A DNA stretch of 64,000 nt from NCBI GenBank assembly GCA_007751255.1, contig CP036296.1, positions 6,324,001-6,388,000 of the forward strand, read 5' to 3'. The DNA comes from Engelhardtia mirabilis (GTDB taxonomy: Bacteria; Planctomycetota; UBA1135; GCA-002686595). Below, piece after piece: positions 52,063 through 61,145 of this stretch; positions within the stretch are counted from its first letter, which is position 1; every line of letters starts with the position of its first letter. The notes below the pieces were generated by a model, which saw nothing but the letters and a program-made list of their open reading frames with translations, had not been told where the DNA came from and searched no databases. The position numbers and the translations under genes are program-made.

Positions 52063-53364
52063 ATGCGCATCGCAGTCATCGGTACCGGCTACGTAGGACT
52101 CGTCGCCGGGACCTGCTTCGCCGAGAGCGGCAACACGGTCACCTGCGTCGACATCGACGAAGAGAAGGTTCGCAAGCTGAAGGACGGCCACGTCCCGATC
52201 TACGAGCCCGGCCTCGAGGAGCTGCTGAAGCGGAACGTCCACGACGGCCGCCTGCACTTCACGACCAACTACGCCGAGGCCGTCCCCGGCGCCCACGCGG
52301 TGTTCATCGCGGTCGGCACGCCCCCGGGCGAGGACGGCAGCGCAGACCTGCAGTACGTGGTGGCGGCGGCCAAGTCGACGGCCGAGTCGATGACCGGCTA
52401 CACCGTGGTGGTCGACAAGTCGACCGTGCCGGTGGGCACCGCCCGCAAGGTCCAGGCGGCCCTGGCGGAGAGCACCAGCCACCCCTTCGACGTGGTCTCG
52501 AACCCGGAGTTCCTCAAGGAAGGCGCCGCCATCGACGACTTCCTGAAGCCCGACCGGGTCGTCATCGGCAGCGACAGCCAGCGCGCCGCCGAGGTCATGG
52601 ACGAGCTCTACGCGCCCTTCGTCCGCACCGGCAACCCGATCATCCACATGGACGTGGAGTCGGCCGAGCTGACCAAGTACGCCGCCAACGCCATGCTGGC
52701 CACGCGCATCTCGTTCATGAACGAGATCGCCAACATCTGCATGCGGGTCGGCGCCAACGTCGACCAGGTCAGGAAGGGCATCGGCTCGGACGACCGCATC
52801 GGTTCGCGCTTCCTCTTCGCCGGCCTGGGTTACGGGGGCTCCTGCTTCCCCAAGGACGTCAAGGCCATCGTCCAGACCTCCCAGCAGCACGGCTACGAGT
52901 TCAAGATCCTGCAGGCGGTCGAGGCGGTGAACGAGAACCAGAAGCGGCTGCTGTTCGACCAGGTCTCCTCCCACTACGGCGGGCAGCTCGCGGGCAAGCG
53001 CATCGCGATCTGGGGCCTGTCCTTCAAGCCCAACACGGACGACATGCGGGAGGCCCCCGCGGTCGTGGTGATCGACCACCTGCTGGCCGCCGGCGCCGAG
53101 GTCGTGACCTACGACCCCGAGGCCATGGACGAGGCCAAGCGCTGGCACCTGGCCGACCGCGTGACCTACGCGACCGCGCCCATGAGCGCCCTCGACGACG
53201 CCGACTGCCTGGTCCTGGTCACCGAGTGGAACGAGTTCCGCCGGCCCGACTTCGACGAGGTCAAGCAGCGCCTGAAGACCCCCGTGATCTTCGACGGCCG
53301 CAACATCTACAACCGCAGGACCCTCGAGGCCCAGGGCTTCACCTACTACGGCATTGGCACCTGA
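52063..53364 (+). CDS. ugd: UDP-glucose 6-dehydrogenase
   Basis: Oxidises UDP-glucose to UDP-glucuronate for polysaccharide synthesis. 433 residues, full length: MRIAVIGTGYVGLVAGTCFAESGN (NAD site), IAVGTPPGEDGSADLQYV, DKSTVPVGTARKV, NPEFLKEGAAIDDFLKPDRVVIG, ELTKYAANAMLATRISFMNEIANIC, the catalytic-Cys motif GLGYGGSCFPKDVKA, and the C-terminal IAIWGLSFKPNTDDMREAPA. All active-site residues are present. It is monocistronic: tRNA-Val is divergent upstream and 785 bases of mostly non-coding DNA follow. Confidence 0.97.
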   Translation: MRIAVIGTGYVGLVAGTCFAESGNTVTCVDIDEEKVRKLKDGHVPIYEPGLEELLKRNVHDGRLHFTTNYAEAVPGAHAVFIAVGTPPGEDGSADLQYVVAAAKSTAESMTGYTVVVDKSTVPVGTARKVQAALAESTSHPFDVVSNPEFLKEGAAIDDFLKPDRVVIGSDSQRAAEVMDELYAPFVRTGNPIIHMDVESAELTKYAANAMLATRISFMNEIANICMRVGANVDQVRKGIGSDDRIGSRFLFAGLGYGGSCFPKDVKAIVQTSQQHGYEFKILQAVEAVNENQKRLLFDQVSSHYGGQLAGKRIAIWGLSFKPNTDDMREAPAVVVIDHLLAAGAEVVTYDPEAMDEAKRWHLADRVTYATAPMSALDDADCLVLVTEWNEFRRPDFDEVKQRLKTPVIFDGRNIYNRRTLEAQGFTYYGIGT

Positions 53365-53473
53365 CGGCGGTGGCGTCAGCACCTGACGGCGGTCACTGAC
53401 CAAGGTCGGAGTCGGACGCGACGAACGACACCTGGTTCCATCGGCGGGCGCACCGAACTTCGGTCCCCCCAAC

Positions 53474-53508
53474 GCGGCGCGGTGTCCCCGATCGGGGAAC
53501 CGCGCCGC
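53474..53508 (+). terminator. Hairpin downstream of ugd
   Basis: GCGGCGCGGT (53474-53483) pairs with ACCGCGCCGC (53499-53508), and five further pairs form inside after a one-base bulge. A run of six T lies at 53525-53530, slightly too far for a textbook terminator. It is 110 bases after the ugd stop. Confidence 0.55.
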
Positions 53509-53905
53509 TGTCGTTCGGGCAAAGTTTTTTCGGGGGCGGCGCCCCGCGCGGGGAGTTCTGCGGGCAGCCGGGGTGCCTCGCGCGGCTCGGTGAGCGCATG
53601 TCGCGCCGGCCCTCGACGCTCCCGCGGCGCGCCGCACTCGACGTGGTCGGAGAGGTTCACTCGGCCCGCGCGCGCTACGCGTCGGAGCGATCTTCAAGGG
53701 CCACGTCGCGGAGCGCGAGCGGCTGCGAGCGAGGCCGCGACGTCGCGGCGTGGCCACGGTCGCACATGACACGCGACGGCCGAAAATCGTCCTTCTCGGC
53801 TACGTCAGGGCCGATTTGGAATCACGCGGCGCCGGTGCGCGGCGGCGTGGGCCGTTGCGCGCGCGAGCTTGTCGACCGCTCGTTCACCGGCGCCGTCCAC
53901 CAATG

Positions 53906-53942
53906 GAACGACCCGCGCCCAGCGGAAGGGCACGGGTCGTTC
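53906..53942. terminator. Hairpin in the ugd/ECF gap
   Basis: GAACGACCCG (53906-53915) pairs with CGGGTCGTTC (53933-53942); after one mismatch three more pairs form. It could terminate leftward transcripts from the ECF operon or rightward ones from ugd. No T-tract follows. Confidence 0.4.
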
Positions 53943-54149
53943 TCGGTGTCGTGTCGATCGATGAAGACCTGAGCTCGGAGCGCCGCGACCAGTGATCTGG
54001 TCAGCCGAAGAATGAACAACGGCGCTCCGTCCCGTGCCTTCTGCAAATCCAAATGAAGGATCGGACGGAAGATGTCAAGAGCTTGTGCCTCGGCAGAGGA
54101 GAAGTGCCCAGTTGTGCGACCACGCATCCGCGCGGGGAACGCGAGTGGA

Positions 54150-55040
54150 TCAACGATCGTCAGAGTCACGTAGCCGCGCGTCGAACGCGGCGCAGCGCAG
54201 CTCCACCACTCCGCGCATCCGCATCAATGCCCGGCGTACGCGGTCGCCGCTCGGCGTGTCTCGGGCGGCGACGGCCTGGTGGTGGTGGTGGCACGCATCG
54301 ATCCAGCCCGCCGCACGACCCAGGTCACCGGCAGCGACGTCGGCCAGGACCAACTCGTCGAAGGCCCGCACGCTGTAGACGGGATCACGGGCATCGTGCG
54401 CCAGGGCCACCAAGACCCGCTCGGCCTCCTCGCCGCGACCCAGGGCCAGGGACATGCGGGCCGACCACAGGCGCGCGTGGTCGCGATCGCCCTCGTCCAA
54501 CTCACGGTCCTGGGCGCAGGCCGCGTAGGTCGCCGCCGCGCTGCGAACCTCTCCCCGCCGACGCTGCAGGTCGGCGAGCTCGAGACGCCAGCGCGCGGCG
54601 CTCGGTCCGACGGCCACGGCGTCGAGGGCTCGCGCGATCTCCACTGCGGCCTCGTCCAACAGACCCAGGGCGCGCAGCTCCCCCGCGGCCGCCGCAGCAG
54701 CCGCGGCAGCGCTGGCCGAGTCGCCCTGGTGCAGCTCGCCGACGGCGTGCAACGCGTCCACCGCCCGCAGCCGGCCGAGCAGGCGCGACCGTCCCTCGAG
54801 GGCCCGGGCCCGCTCGAGCTGCTGCTGCGCCGCGCGCAACTGCGCGGCGCCATCCGCAAGAGGTGTGGTGCTCGAGGAGGACGTGGCGCCGCACAGCTCG
54901 CAGCGCCGAGGCCCCTGCGAGGGGCTCTGGCTCGAGCCCGTGAACGCCATCAGTGCCGCGAGCAGCGCGGCGCTGGCTGGTCCGGGCGGGCGGGCCCCTC
55001 GGCACGCGCTCCACATGTCGGCCGCTCGAAGACCGATCAC
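54150..55040 (-). CDS. Helical-repeat protein encoded with the ECF sigma factor
   Basis: 296 residues from a GTG overlapping the sigma-factor stop (GTGA); an ATG eight codons in is the alternative. A hydrophobic N-terminal segment (ASAALLAALMAFTGSS) suggests export or membrane anchoring, followed by CELCG and about 230 residues of Ala/Arg/Leu-rich helices with TPR-like spacing (AAQLRAAQQQLERARALEG, GLLDEAAVEIARALDAV, GRGEEAERVLVALAHDA). It holds the position usually taken by an anti-sigma factor but has no zinc anti-sigma (ZAS) HxxxCxxC motif. It may be a regulator or target of the sigma factor; the function is unknown. Confidence 0.75.
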   Translation of the reverse strand: MIGLRAADMWSACRGARPPGPASAALLAALMAFTGSSQSPSQGPRRCELCGATSSSSTTPLADGAAQLRAAQQQLERARALEGRSRLLGRLRAVDALHAVGELHQGDSASAAAAAAAAAGELRALGLLDEAAVEIARALDAVAVGPSAARWRLELADLQRRRGEVRSAAATYAACAQDRELDEGDRDHARLWSARMSLALGRGEEAERVLVALAHDARDPVYSVRAFDELVLADVAAGDLGRAAGWIDACHHHHQAVAARDTPSGDRVRRALMRMRGVVELRCAAFDARLRDSDDR

Positions 55041-55708
55041 GCCACCGCCTCCCGCTGCCGGCCTGCGTGCAACGCGACCTCGCGCTCGAACAGAGTTCGA
55101 AGACGGGCCCGCGCGCGGAACAGGCGCACCTTGAGCGTCTGCTGTGCAACGCCGTGGCGCTCGGCGGACTCTCGACAGGGCCAGCACAGCTCGTAGTGCT
55201 CGAACAGGAGCTGCCGATCGAACGGGACTAGGCGCGAGCGCGCCCGGGCGAGCAGGCGACAGGCGGTGGCGAAGGACAGGGGCTGGCCGTCCTCCAGCCA
55301 GAAGTCCTCACCCGGCTCGAGGATGTCGGGCGGCTCGCACTCGCGGCCGAACGGCTCGGCCCCCAGCTCGCCCCCCACGTCCTCGATGGCGAAGAGGCTG
55401 CGCCGACCCGCGTCGATTCGGGCTCGGTCGACCAACACGTTGCGCGCGATTTGCACGAGCCAGGGCCGCAGCGGTGCGCCCGAGCGCAGGGCGCTCGCGT
55501 AGCGCAGGGCCCGCAACAGACTCTCCTGCACCACGTCGTCGACCTCGTGCGAGTCGCGGCAACGACGAGCCACGGCCCGCGCCACCTCCGGGCGCAGGCG
55601 CGCGAGCTCCGACCGCACCCGCGCCGACTCGAACTCGCTCCTTGACTCGGCGGAGTCCGGACAGGCCCCCGCGACTCGATCCGCGGCCCGCTTCGATAGC
55701 GCCGACAT
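55037..55708 (-). CDS. ECF-type RNA polymerase sigma factor
   Basis: 223 residues from MSALSKRAADRVAG. Region 2 is VARRCRDSHEVDDVVQESLLRALRYASALRSGAPLRPWLVQIARNVLVDRAR (DDVVQE-type core-binding helix). Region 4 is RARSRLVPFDRQLLFEHYELCWPCRESAERHGVAQQTLKVRLFRARARLRTLFER (helix-turn-helix for the -35). The spacer between them is about 50 residues and acidic. Typical ECF size. It is coupled by a 4-base overlap to the helical-repeat gene. The regulon cannot be deduced. Confidence 0.92.
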   Translation of the reverse strand: MSALSKRAADRVAGACPDSAESRSEFESARVRSELARLRPEVARAVARRCRDSHEVDDVVQESLLRALRYASALRSGAPLRPWLVQIARNVLVDRARIDAGRRSLFAIEDVGGELGAEPFGRECEPPDILEPGEDFWLEDGQPLSFATACRLLARARSRLVPFDRQLLFEHYELCWPCRESAERHGVAQQTLKVRLFRARARLRTLFEREVALHAGRQREAVA

Positions 55709-56015
55709 GGAGCGCCTCCTCTCCGCCTCCCGGCGGTGCGAGCACGCCGCCCCATGCGACGCGCGGCTGCACGAACGCACACAGGCCCGGTCGTGTTTCG
55801 ACGACCGCCATACTCCGGGGGCCCGCTCAGGGAGCGCGCCTCGCAGAAGGAGGGAATCGACGGCAATTCCGCTCTTCCTCAGCGGGTCGCGAACCGAAGT
55901 GGAGCGGCTCCGAACGGGAGCGGGCGGCGCCGGGTCATCCCGTCGCCGCCCGCGCCCCTCGCCTGGCGAGGATCTCGCCCCGCCGTCAGCGGGATCGCCC
56001 CCCTACCTCCATCCG
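55709..56015. other. Intergenic region upstream of the ECF gene, no gene seen
   Basis: 307 bases between two minus-strand genes. The minus strand has an open frame rich in Arg that is a continuation of a sigma-gene shadow. It presumably contains the ECF promoter; no clear element was found beyond a weak TATGGC near 55809. Confidence 0.4.
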
Positions 56016-57140
56016 TCAGCGCACGTAGCGCTTGGCCTCGTCGGCCCAGACGCTGTCGGGGTAGCGACGCTGCACCTCGCGCATCATCCGACGGCCCCGC
56101 GCCTTGGCCTGCTCGTCCTGGTTCAGGTCGGCGAGCTGCAGGAAGCAAGAGCCCGCGTGGAAGGTCGCCTTGGAGGCGTAGCGCGCTTCGTCGCCGTAGA
56201 GCACGACCACGCGCAGGTAGAGCATCTGCGCCCGCTGCAGCCCCGCAGCGTCGTTGGCCACGGAGGCGGGCAAGAAGTTGCAGTCGCCCAGCCCGACGGT
56301 CGCGCCGGCGCGGGTGGCCGGCAGGGCTCCGTCGGATTCCAGGGCCTGCTCGAAGACGGTCCGCGCGGAGTCCAGGTGCGCGGCGCGCTCGGCGGGGTTG
56401 GCGTTGGCCAGCTCCAGGTAGACCTCGCCCTGGGCCACGAGCGCGCGGTCGCGGACGGTCGGGTAGGTCGACCCCGCCTGGGCTTCGAGCTGCTCGAGGG
56501 CCTCGATCCGCTTTGCGCCACTGCGATCGCCGTCGATGGCCGCCAGCTCGACCTGCGCCGCCAGGGTGTAGCGATCGGAGAGGCCGCGGGACTTGGCCAG
56601 CTCGGTCAGACCGGTCAGGGTCGCCCGCGCGCTCTCGCGGTCACCGGACTGCACCTGGGCCTCGGCCTTGGCCAAGTAGGCATCCGGCACGTGGCGCGAC
56701 TCGGGGAAGCGCGCGATCAGGTCGGACGCGGCCGCCTGGGTCGCGGCGAGCTTGTTGCTCGAGGCGTTGATCTCGACCGCCCGCTTGGCGGCGGCCGCCG
56801 GCCCCCAGGGGAAGCGCTTGTCGGGGTTCGTCGAGAGGCTGGCGTCGACGTAGTAGCCGAGCTCGACCAGGGCCTGCTCCACCTGACCCTCGGCGACCAG
56901 CGCGTCGGCCTCGTCGATGGCCTGGGGCAGGCGGTCGTACTCGATCCGCAGGACCTGGTGCGTGGGGACCTCTTCGCGGTCGTTGCGCTGGCGGTAGCGG
57001 ACCACGGCGAGCTCCTCCGACTGGATCGTGACATCCGCGATCTTGCGGCCGTCGACGAGCGTGATGGTGTCGGCGCCGACGGTCTGGGCCGCGACGAGGA
57101 GGGTCACGGCGGCGGCGAGGGAGGTGCGGAGGCTGAGCAT
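56016..57140 (-). CDS. Secreted TPR-repeat protein
   Basis: 374 residues with a signal peptide (MLSLRTSLAAAVTLLVAAQTVGA). Residues 25-70 (DTITLVDGRKIADVTIQSEELAVVRYRQRNDREEVPTHQVLRIEY) form a small beta domain of the kind that precedes TPRs in planctomycete exported proteins. The rest consists of helical TPR-like repeats (ADALVAEGQVEQALVELGYYV, DAYLAKAEAQVQSGDRESARATLTGL, DRALVAQGEVYLELANANPAERAAHLDSARTVFEQAL). A scaffold or assembly role in the periplasm is likely but unspecified. Confidence 0.83.
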   Translation of the reverse strand: MLSLRTSLAAAVTLLVAAQTVGADTITLVDGRKIADVTIQSEELAVVRYRQRNDREEVPTHQVLRIEYDRLPQAIDEADALVAEGQVEQALVELGYYVDASLSTNPDKRFPWGPAAAAKRAVEINASSNKLAATQAAASDLIARFPESRHVPDAYLAKAEAQVQSGDRESARATLTGLTELAKSRGLSDRYTLAAQVELAAIDGDRSGAKRIEALEQLEAQAGSTYPTVRDRALVAQGEVYLELANANPAERAAHLDSARTVFEQALESDGALPATRAGATVGLGDCNFLPASVANDAAGLQRAQMLYLRVVVLYGDEARYASKATFHAGSCFLQLADLNQDEQAKARGRRMMREVQRRYPDSVWADEAKRYVR

Positions 57141-57297
57141 GGTCTGGGTCGGTCGGTTGGTCCCGTCGCGCCGGAGGGGAAGCCGGACGATGGACGGAGC
57201 GGGGCTTCGCGGGCGGCGTCGGCCCCCCCTGTACCCCTCCCGTCGCGGGAGGTTGCAGGCCTGGTGGCGGCGGATCCGCCGGGCGGATGGGCCGAGC

Positions 57298-57303
57298 AGG
57301 ATA
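57298..57303 (-). promoter_or_regulatory. Candidate -10 element TATCCT upstream of the TPR gene
   Basis: TATCCTGCT on the minus strand, about 158 bases before the ATG; one of the five matching intergenic elements. Confidence 0.35.
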
Positions 57304-57421
57304 GGAGCGCTCCCGCGAGACTGTCAACGCGACCGGGCTTGCTGGGGCCGCGTGGAGCCCTCCAGGACCCCGCGACGTCGCTTGATGGCGCCATCGCGCC
57401 CGGGCCCGGGCCCGGGGGGGC

Positions 57422-58273
57422 CTAGGCCGGCCTCGGACCGCTGCGGCGCGCGGGGGCCAGGCTCGGCTCCGCGTCCGCCGCCGGGGCCTGGGGCACCGGA
57501 GCGCCGCGCCGCACGGCGATCATCTCGGCCACGACGCTGACGGCGATCTCGGCGTGGTCGCGCGCGCCGATGGCCAGGCCCATGGGACTGCGAACGTGGG
57601 CGAGCCAAGCCGGGTCCACGCCCTTGGCGCCGAGCTGGGCCTCGATCTGGGCGCGCTTGGCGCGGCTGCCGATCATCCCCAGCCAGCGCGGCTGGCAGCG
57701 GGCCTGCCACAGGGCTTCCAGGATCTCCGCATCCCCGTCGTGCCCGCGGGAACAGACCACCAGGAAGCTCGCCGCGTCCGGGGCCAGCTCGGCGACCGTT
57801 TGCGACCAGGGGCCGACCGCGAAGGCCTGGGCGTCCGGGTGGCGCTCGGCGCTCGCGAACTCGGCGCGGTCCTCGGCCACGGTGACGTGGAAGCCGACCG
57901 AGCGGGCCACGTGGGCGATGGCGCCGGACACGTGCCCGCCGCCGAACAGGACCAGTCGCGCTTCGGTGATGGGTTCCACGTAGATCTGGAGTCGGCCGCC
58001 GCAGATCAGGCCGGAGTCGGGGTAGTCGCGCTCGTTGAGGGCGAACTCGAGCATCCGCGGGCGCTCGTCCCCCATGGCGTCGAGGGCGGCCTCGAGCACC
58101 TCGGCCTCGAGGCAACCGCCGCCGACGGAGCCCGCGAAGGAGCCGTCGTCGCGCACGAGCATCTTCATCATCGCCTTGCCGGGCGTGGAGCCCTTGGTGG
58201 AGACGATGGTGCACAGGGCGCAATTGCGGCCCTGGGCCCGCAGGCGCACGATCTCGGAGTAGACGTCGGTCAC
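57422..58273 (-). CDS. XdhC-family protein (molybdenum hydroxylase maturation)
   Basis: 283 residues from the GTG at 58273 (TDVYSEIVRLRAQGRNCALCTIVSTKGSTPGKAMMKM). The N-terminal XdhC/CoxI domain has STKGSTPG and GSVGGGCLEAEV; the C-terminal Rossmann-like domain has RLVLFGGGHVSGAIAHVARSVGFHVTVAEDR, VCSRGHDGDAEIL and WLGMIGSRAKRAQI. XdhC inserts sulfurated molybdenum cofactor into xanthine dehydrogenase-type enzymes. No xdhA/xdhB or cox genes are within the window. A TATAGT at 58316-58311 (minus) could be the -10. The in-frame extension to 58444 is Arg/Pro-rich and rejected. Confidence 0.9.
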   Translation of the reverse strand: MTDVYSEIVRLRAQGRNCALCTIVSTKGSTPGKAMMKMLVRDDGSFAGSVGGGCLEAEVLEAALDAMGDERPRMLEFALNERDYPDSGLICGGRLQIYVEPITEARLVLFGGGHVSGAIAHVARSVGFHVTVAEDRAEFASAERHPDAQAFAVGPWSQTVAELAPDAASFLVVCSRGHDGDAEILEALWQARCQPRWLGMIGSRAKRAQIEAQLGAKGVDPAWLAHVRSPMGLAIGARDHAEIAVSVVAEMIAVRRGAPVPQAPAADAEPSLAPARRSGPRPA

Positions 58274-58465
58274 GTTGGGGCTGCGGCCGGAAGCGGACGC
58301 CCGGCCACTATAGGTCGGGCGCGGCGCGGGTTCGGCGGGCGGGTCGGGATGAGATTGCCGGGCCGCGCGCCGGCGGTGGCGGGTCCGGGGCTCGGGCGGG
58401 CCGACCCGCGCGGGCGACCACGGCCCGGCACGCAGGTCGCTCACGTCGGAAGTTCCGGACTCTGC

Positions 58466-59062
58466 TCAGCTCTCGGGGAGTGCGATCAGCATCGCGGCTT
58501 GGAGCTCGGTGGCCTTCTCGGGGCCGACCCAGCGGCGCACGAGCTCGAGTCCGAACTCCAGGGCCGTGCCCGGGCCTTGGCTGGTGACCACGGGGCCGGT
58601 GCCCTGGCCGATGCCCTGGGCAGTGACGACACGCGGCATGTCGAGCACCGTTGCGCCGGCCAGCATCCCGCGCACGCTGGGGTGCGAGGTCAGCTCGAGG
58701 CCGCTGACGATCCCGGCCTCGGCCAGGACGCGAGGAGCGGCGCAGATGGCGGCGACGGTCTCACCGGCCGCGTAGAGGCGCCGCACGAGGTCGACGATGC
58801 GCCGGTCGGCCATCAGGTTGGTGGTGCCGGGCATGCCCCCGGGGAGCACGATCGAGGTCACGGTCGCCAGGTCGACGTCGGCCAGGGCGGCGTCGGGGAC
58901 CATGGCGATCTGGTGGCTGCCGGTGATCGGGCCCGGAGCGAGGCCGGCGACGGTCACGCGCAGGCCCGCGCGCCGCAGGACGTCGATCACGGCCACGGCC
59001 TCGGTCTCTTCGAAGCCGTCGGCGAGGGGGACGAGGATGTGCTGTCGGTCGGGTTCGGTCAC
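58466..59062 (-). CDS. DJ-1/PfpI-family protein
   Basis: 198 residues from a GTG (TEPDRQHILVPLADGFEETEAVAVIDVLRRAGLRVTVAG). Motifs of the DJ-1 group: FEETEA with the conserved Glu, TSIVLPGGMPGTTNL, the nucleophile elbow VAAICAAPRVLAEAG with the reactive Cys, and GPGTALEFGLELVRR near the end. Family members include deglycases, chaperones and redox sensors such as YajL; the subfamily (closest in pattern to DJ-1/YajL) fits length and motif order. Divergent from the DUF523 gene, 40 bases between starts. Confidence 0.92.
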   Translation of the reverse strand: MTEPDRQHILVPLADGFEETEAVAVIDVLRRAGLRVTVAGLAPGPITGSHQIAMVPDAALADVDLATVTSIVLPGGMPGTTNLMADRRIVDLVRRLYAAGETVAAICAAPRVLAEAGIVSGLELTSHPSVRGMLAGATVLDMPRVVTAQGIGQGTGPVVTSQGPGTALEFGLELVRRWVGPEKATELQAAMLIALPES

Positions 59063-59102
59063 GAGTGGGCTTCCGTGGGTTAGGGTCGTGCTCACGGTAG
59101 CG

Positions 59103-59588
59103 ATGAACGACGAACACGAAAGGCCGGAGCGCGTGCTGGTCAGCGCCTGCCTGTTGGGGCGGAGCTGCCGGTACGACGGCAAGGACAACGGGGATCAGGT
59201 GCTCGGCGCGGAGCTCGAGGCGCAGGGCCTGGTGGCGGTGCCCTTCTGCCCGGAGGAGCACGGGGGCCTGGGCACGCCGCGGCCGCCGGCTTGGTTGACG
59301 GCGTCTGCGGAGGCGGTGCTGGACGGGGAGGGACAGCTCGTGACCGACGCGGGGCGCGACGTGACGGCGCAGTTCCGCGCGGGGGCCGAGGGCGCGCTGG
59401 AGGTCTGCCAGCGCGAGGGCGTGCGGCGGGCGTTCCTCAAGGAGCGTTCGCCGAGCTGCGGCTGCGCGCAGACCCACGTGGACGATCGCGTGGTGCAGGG
59501 ACCGGGGCTGACGACGGCGCTGCTTCTGCGGGCGGGGATCGAGTGCCGGGGCGTGGAAGGCCGGCGCTCGCGTGACGACGCGGATTGA
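59103..59588 (+). CDS. DUF523-family protein
   Basis: 161 residues. Conserved family blocks: RVLVSACLLGRSCRYDGKDNGD, PFCPEEHGGLGTPRPPAWL, and AFLKERSPSCGCAQTHVDD with clustered cysteines. The biochemical role of DUF523 (YbbK-like) is not established; the conserved Cys pairs suggest metal or iron-sulfur binding. It shares a 40-base divergent promoter region with the DJ-1-like gene and ends 3 bases from the stop of the surface gene at 59592. Confidence 0.88.
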   Translation: MNDEHERPERVLVSACLLGRSCRYDGKDNGDQVLGAELEAQGLVAVPFCPEEHGGLGTPRPPAWLTASAEAVLDGEGQLVTDAGRDVTAQFRAGAEGALEVCQREGVRRAFLKERSPSCGCAQTHVDDRVVQGPGLTTALLLRAGIECRGVEGRRSRDDAD

Positions 59589-59591
59589 GCG

Positions 59592-61091
59592 TCAGCCGCC
59601 GCAGATGCGGCGCAGGTCGTTCTCGCTGAGCTCGATCCTGAAAGGCTCCTCGCCGGCAGGGACGTCGATGGTGAAGGGCTCGACGCCGCTCCGGAGGGGC
59701 CCGAAGGGGGTGATCTGGTGGCGGCCCGGCGTGTCCAACGTCCCCCGGCTGGATTGGCTCTCCGGCTTGAAGGTCAGGTGACCACGGTCCCACGAAGGGT
59801 CGGTCGAGGCGGTCGAGAGCCACAGGCCCTGCGGCCAGAAGTAGCTCGAGCCGAGTTCGTCCGCAACGATCGACTCCCAGCTCTCGGGGAACACCAGCTC
59901 TGCTGACCCTCCACGATCCAGTTGGACCGCGCACTCGTCGCCGACGATCGGCGCCCACCGACCCCAGAAACCCTTTGCCGTGAACCGGAGTCGATCAACC
60001 TCCGCGCAGAGGGTGAGCTCGACCTGGCCGCCCGAGTCCGTCCAGGCAGGGAGGACCCAATCTCCATTGAAGACATGGCGGTGCGTGCGGGCCTCGGCGT
60101 GGCGAATCGGGTTGCCTTCGGCGTCGTGAACCCGGGCTCGGATCGATCGGAGTCCAGCGCCGATTCGGATCGGCGGCAGTCGATTGTCGACGCCGGCTTC
60201 GAGCTCCACCCCACGCAGCACTCGGAAGACGTCGCGACTCCCCCAACTCTCCACCCACAGCTCGAAGGGTCCCGTCTCGTCCACCGCGAGCGAGAGGGCC
60301 GACTCGCCTTGATGGCCGGCGCTGGCGACGACTCGGCCCCGCTCGTCCAAGAGGCAGACGAAGAAGTAGTCGGGAGCGACCCAACCCTCGACGGGCTGCA
60401 GCTCGACCGTGACGGTCGTCGGCGCGGGAGCCCTGACGACCTGTCCCGACTGTCCAGGGACCAACTCCCACCGGTGGGCCGTGCGCACGCCCTCCTCGGC
60501 CGGCAGGCTCACCGACAGGGGGGCGCCGTCGATCGAGGGGAAGTGGCGGACCTCGAAGCGACCCTCGGCATCGGTTCGCGCGAAGGGCAGGCCCTCGCTA
60601 CCCCGCTCGCTAAAGAGGACCAGTTGACCGGCGAGCGGTGCTCCCGAGTGATCGAGCAGAACGGCCGAGGTGGTCAGGGGCGCCGGGCCGAGCGCCACGT
60701 CGCCGAGCTCGAGCACCGGGCCGCCCGAGCTTCCGACTCGCAGGTCCGTCGGGAGCGGCACCACCGCCCCTCCCAGCTGCGCGACGCGGAACCGCAGCTC
60801 GATGTGTTCACAGCGCGTGGGCACGCGCAGGAGCGGCTCGGTGACGAAGTGGCCTCGGGCGTCGACTCGCAAGCCCGAGTGCTGCCCGAACCCGCCGAGA
60901 CCACCGACGGCGACCGTCCGGCCGTCGAGCAGGCCGACAAGGTCCCAGGTCACGAACTCGGGCCGCAGGGAAGCGCCCCGCTCGTCCACGAAGTGGCCTT
61001 CGAGGCGCACGAACTCGGGGGGGTCGGTCTGGATCGCATCCAGGGGTTCTGCTCGGCCTTGGAGCGCTGCGATGACGAGCGAGGCCAGCAC
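59592..61091 (-). CDS. Exported surface protein with carboxypeptidase-regulatory-like repeats
   Basis: 499 residues. The only start in frame is a GTG at 61091, which gives a short uncharged hydrophobic N-terminus (LASLVIAALQG); this is a weak signal peptide and the start may be misplaced or preceded by an undetected frameshift. Beta-sandwich segments follow: LEGHFVDERGASLRPEFVTWDLVG, VLLDHSGAPLAGQLVLFSERGSEGLPFARTDAEGRFEV, IRARVHDAEGNPIRHAEARTHRH. No catalytic motif. It lies 54 bases downstream of the larger related gene at 61146, forming a tandem pair. Confidence 0.75.
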   Translation of the reverse strand: MLASLVIAALQGRAEPLDAIQTDPPEFVRLEGHFVDERGASLRPEFVTWDLVGLLDGRTVAVGGLGGFGQHSGLRVDARGHFVTEPLLRVPTRCEHIELRFRVAQLGGAVVPLPTDLRVGSSGGPVLELGDVALGPAPLTTSAVLLDHSGAPLAGQLVLFSERGSEGLPFARTDAEGRFEVRHFPSIDGAPLSVSLPAEEGVRTAHRWELVPGQSGQVVRAPAPTTVTVELQPVEGWVAPDYFFVCLLDERGRVVASAGHQGESALSLAVDETGPFELWVESWGSRDVFRVLRGVELEAGVDNRLPPIRIGAGLRSIRARVHDAEGNPIRHAEARTHRHVFNGDWVLPAWTDSGGQVELTLCAEVDRLRFTAKGFWGRWAPIVGDECAVQLDRGGSAELVFPESWESIVADELGSSYFWPQGLWLSTASTDPSWDRGHLTFKPESQSSRGTLDTPGRHQITPFGPLRSGVEPFTIDVPAGEEPFRIELSENDLRRICGG

Positions 61092-61145
61092 GCGGGGCCC
61101 GGACGATCGGGGCGCGCAGATCTTTCAGGCATCGGGGCCGTTCGT

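Larger units (their letters stand above)
53365..54149. other. Long gap after ugd with two hairpins; one doubtful small ORF
   Basis: 785 bases, the longest non-coding stretch in the window, with a less GC-rich part around 53990-54150. It holds two strong inverted repeats (53474-53508 and 53906-53942). A minus-strand frame at 53822-54169 (115 residues, MTLTIVDPLAFPARMRG...) overlaps the end of the helical-repeat gene by 20 bases; its first 75 residues look more protein-like than most shadow frames, but no family is recognised and it is not called. Confidence 0.45.

Noticed and set aside
57399-57416. CCCGGG repeats forming an 18-base palindrome after xdhC
   Set aside because: Could be a terminator, but simple alternating C3G3 arises easily at this GC content and nothing else supports it.
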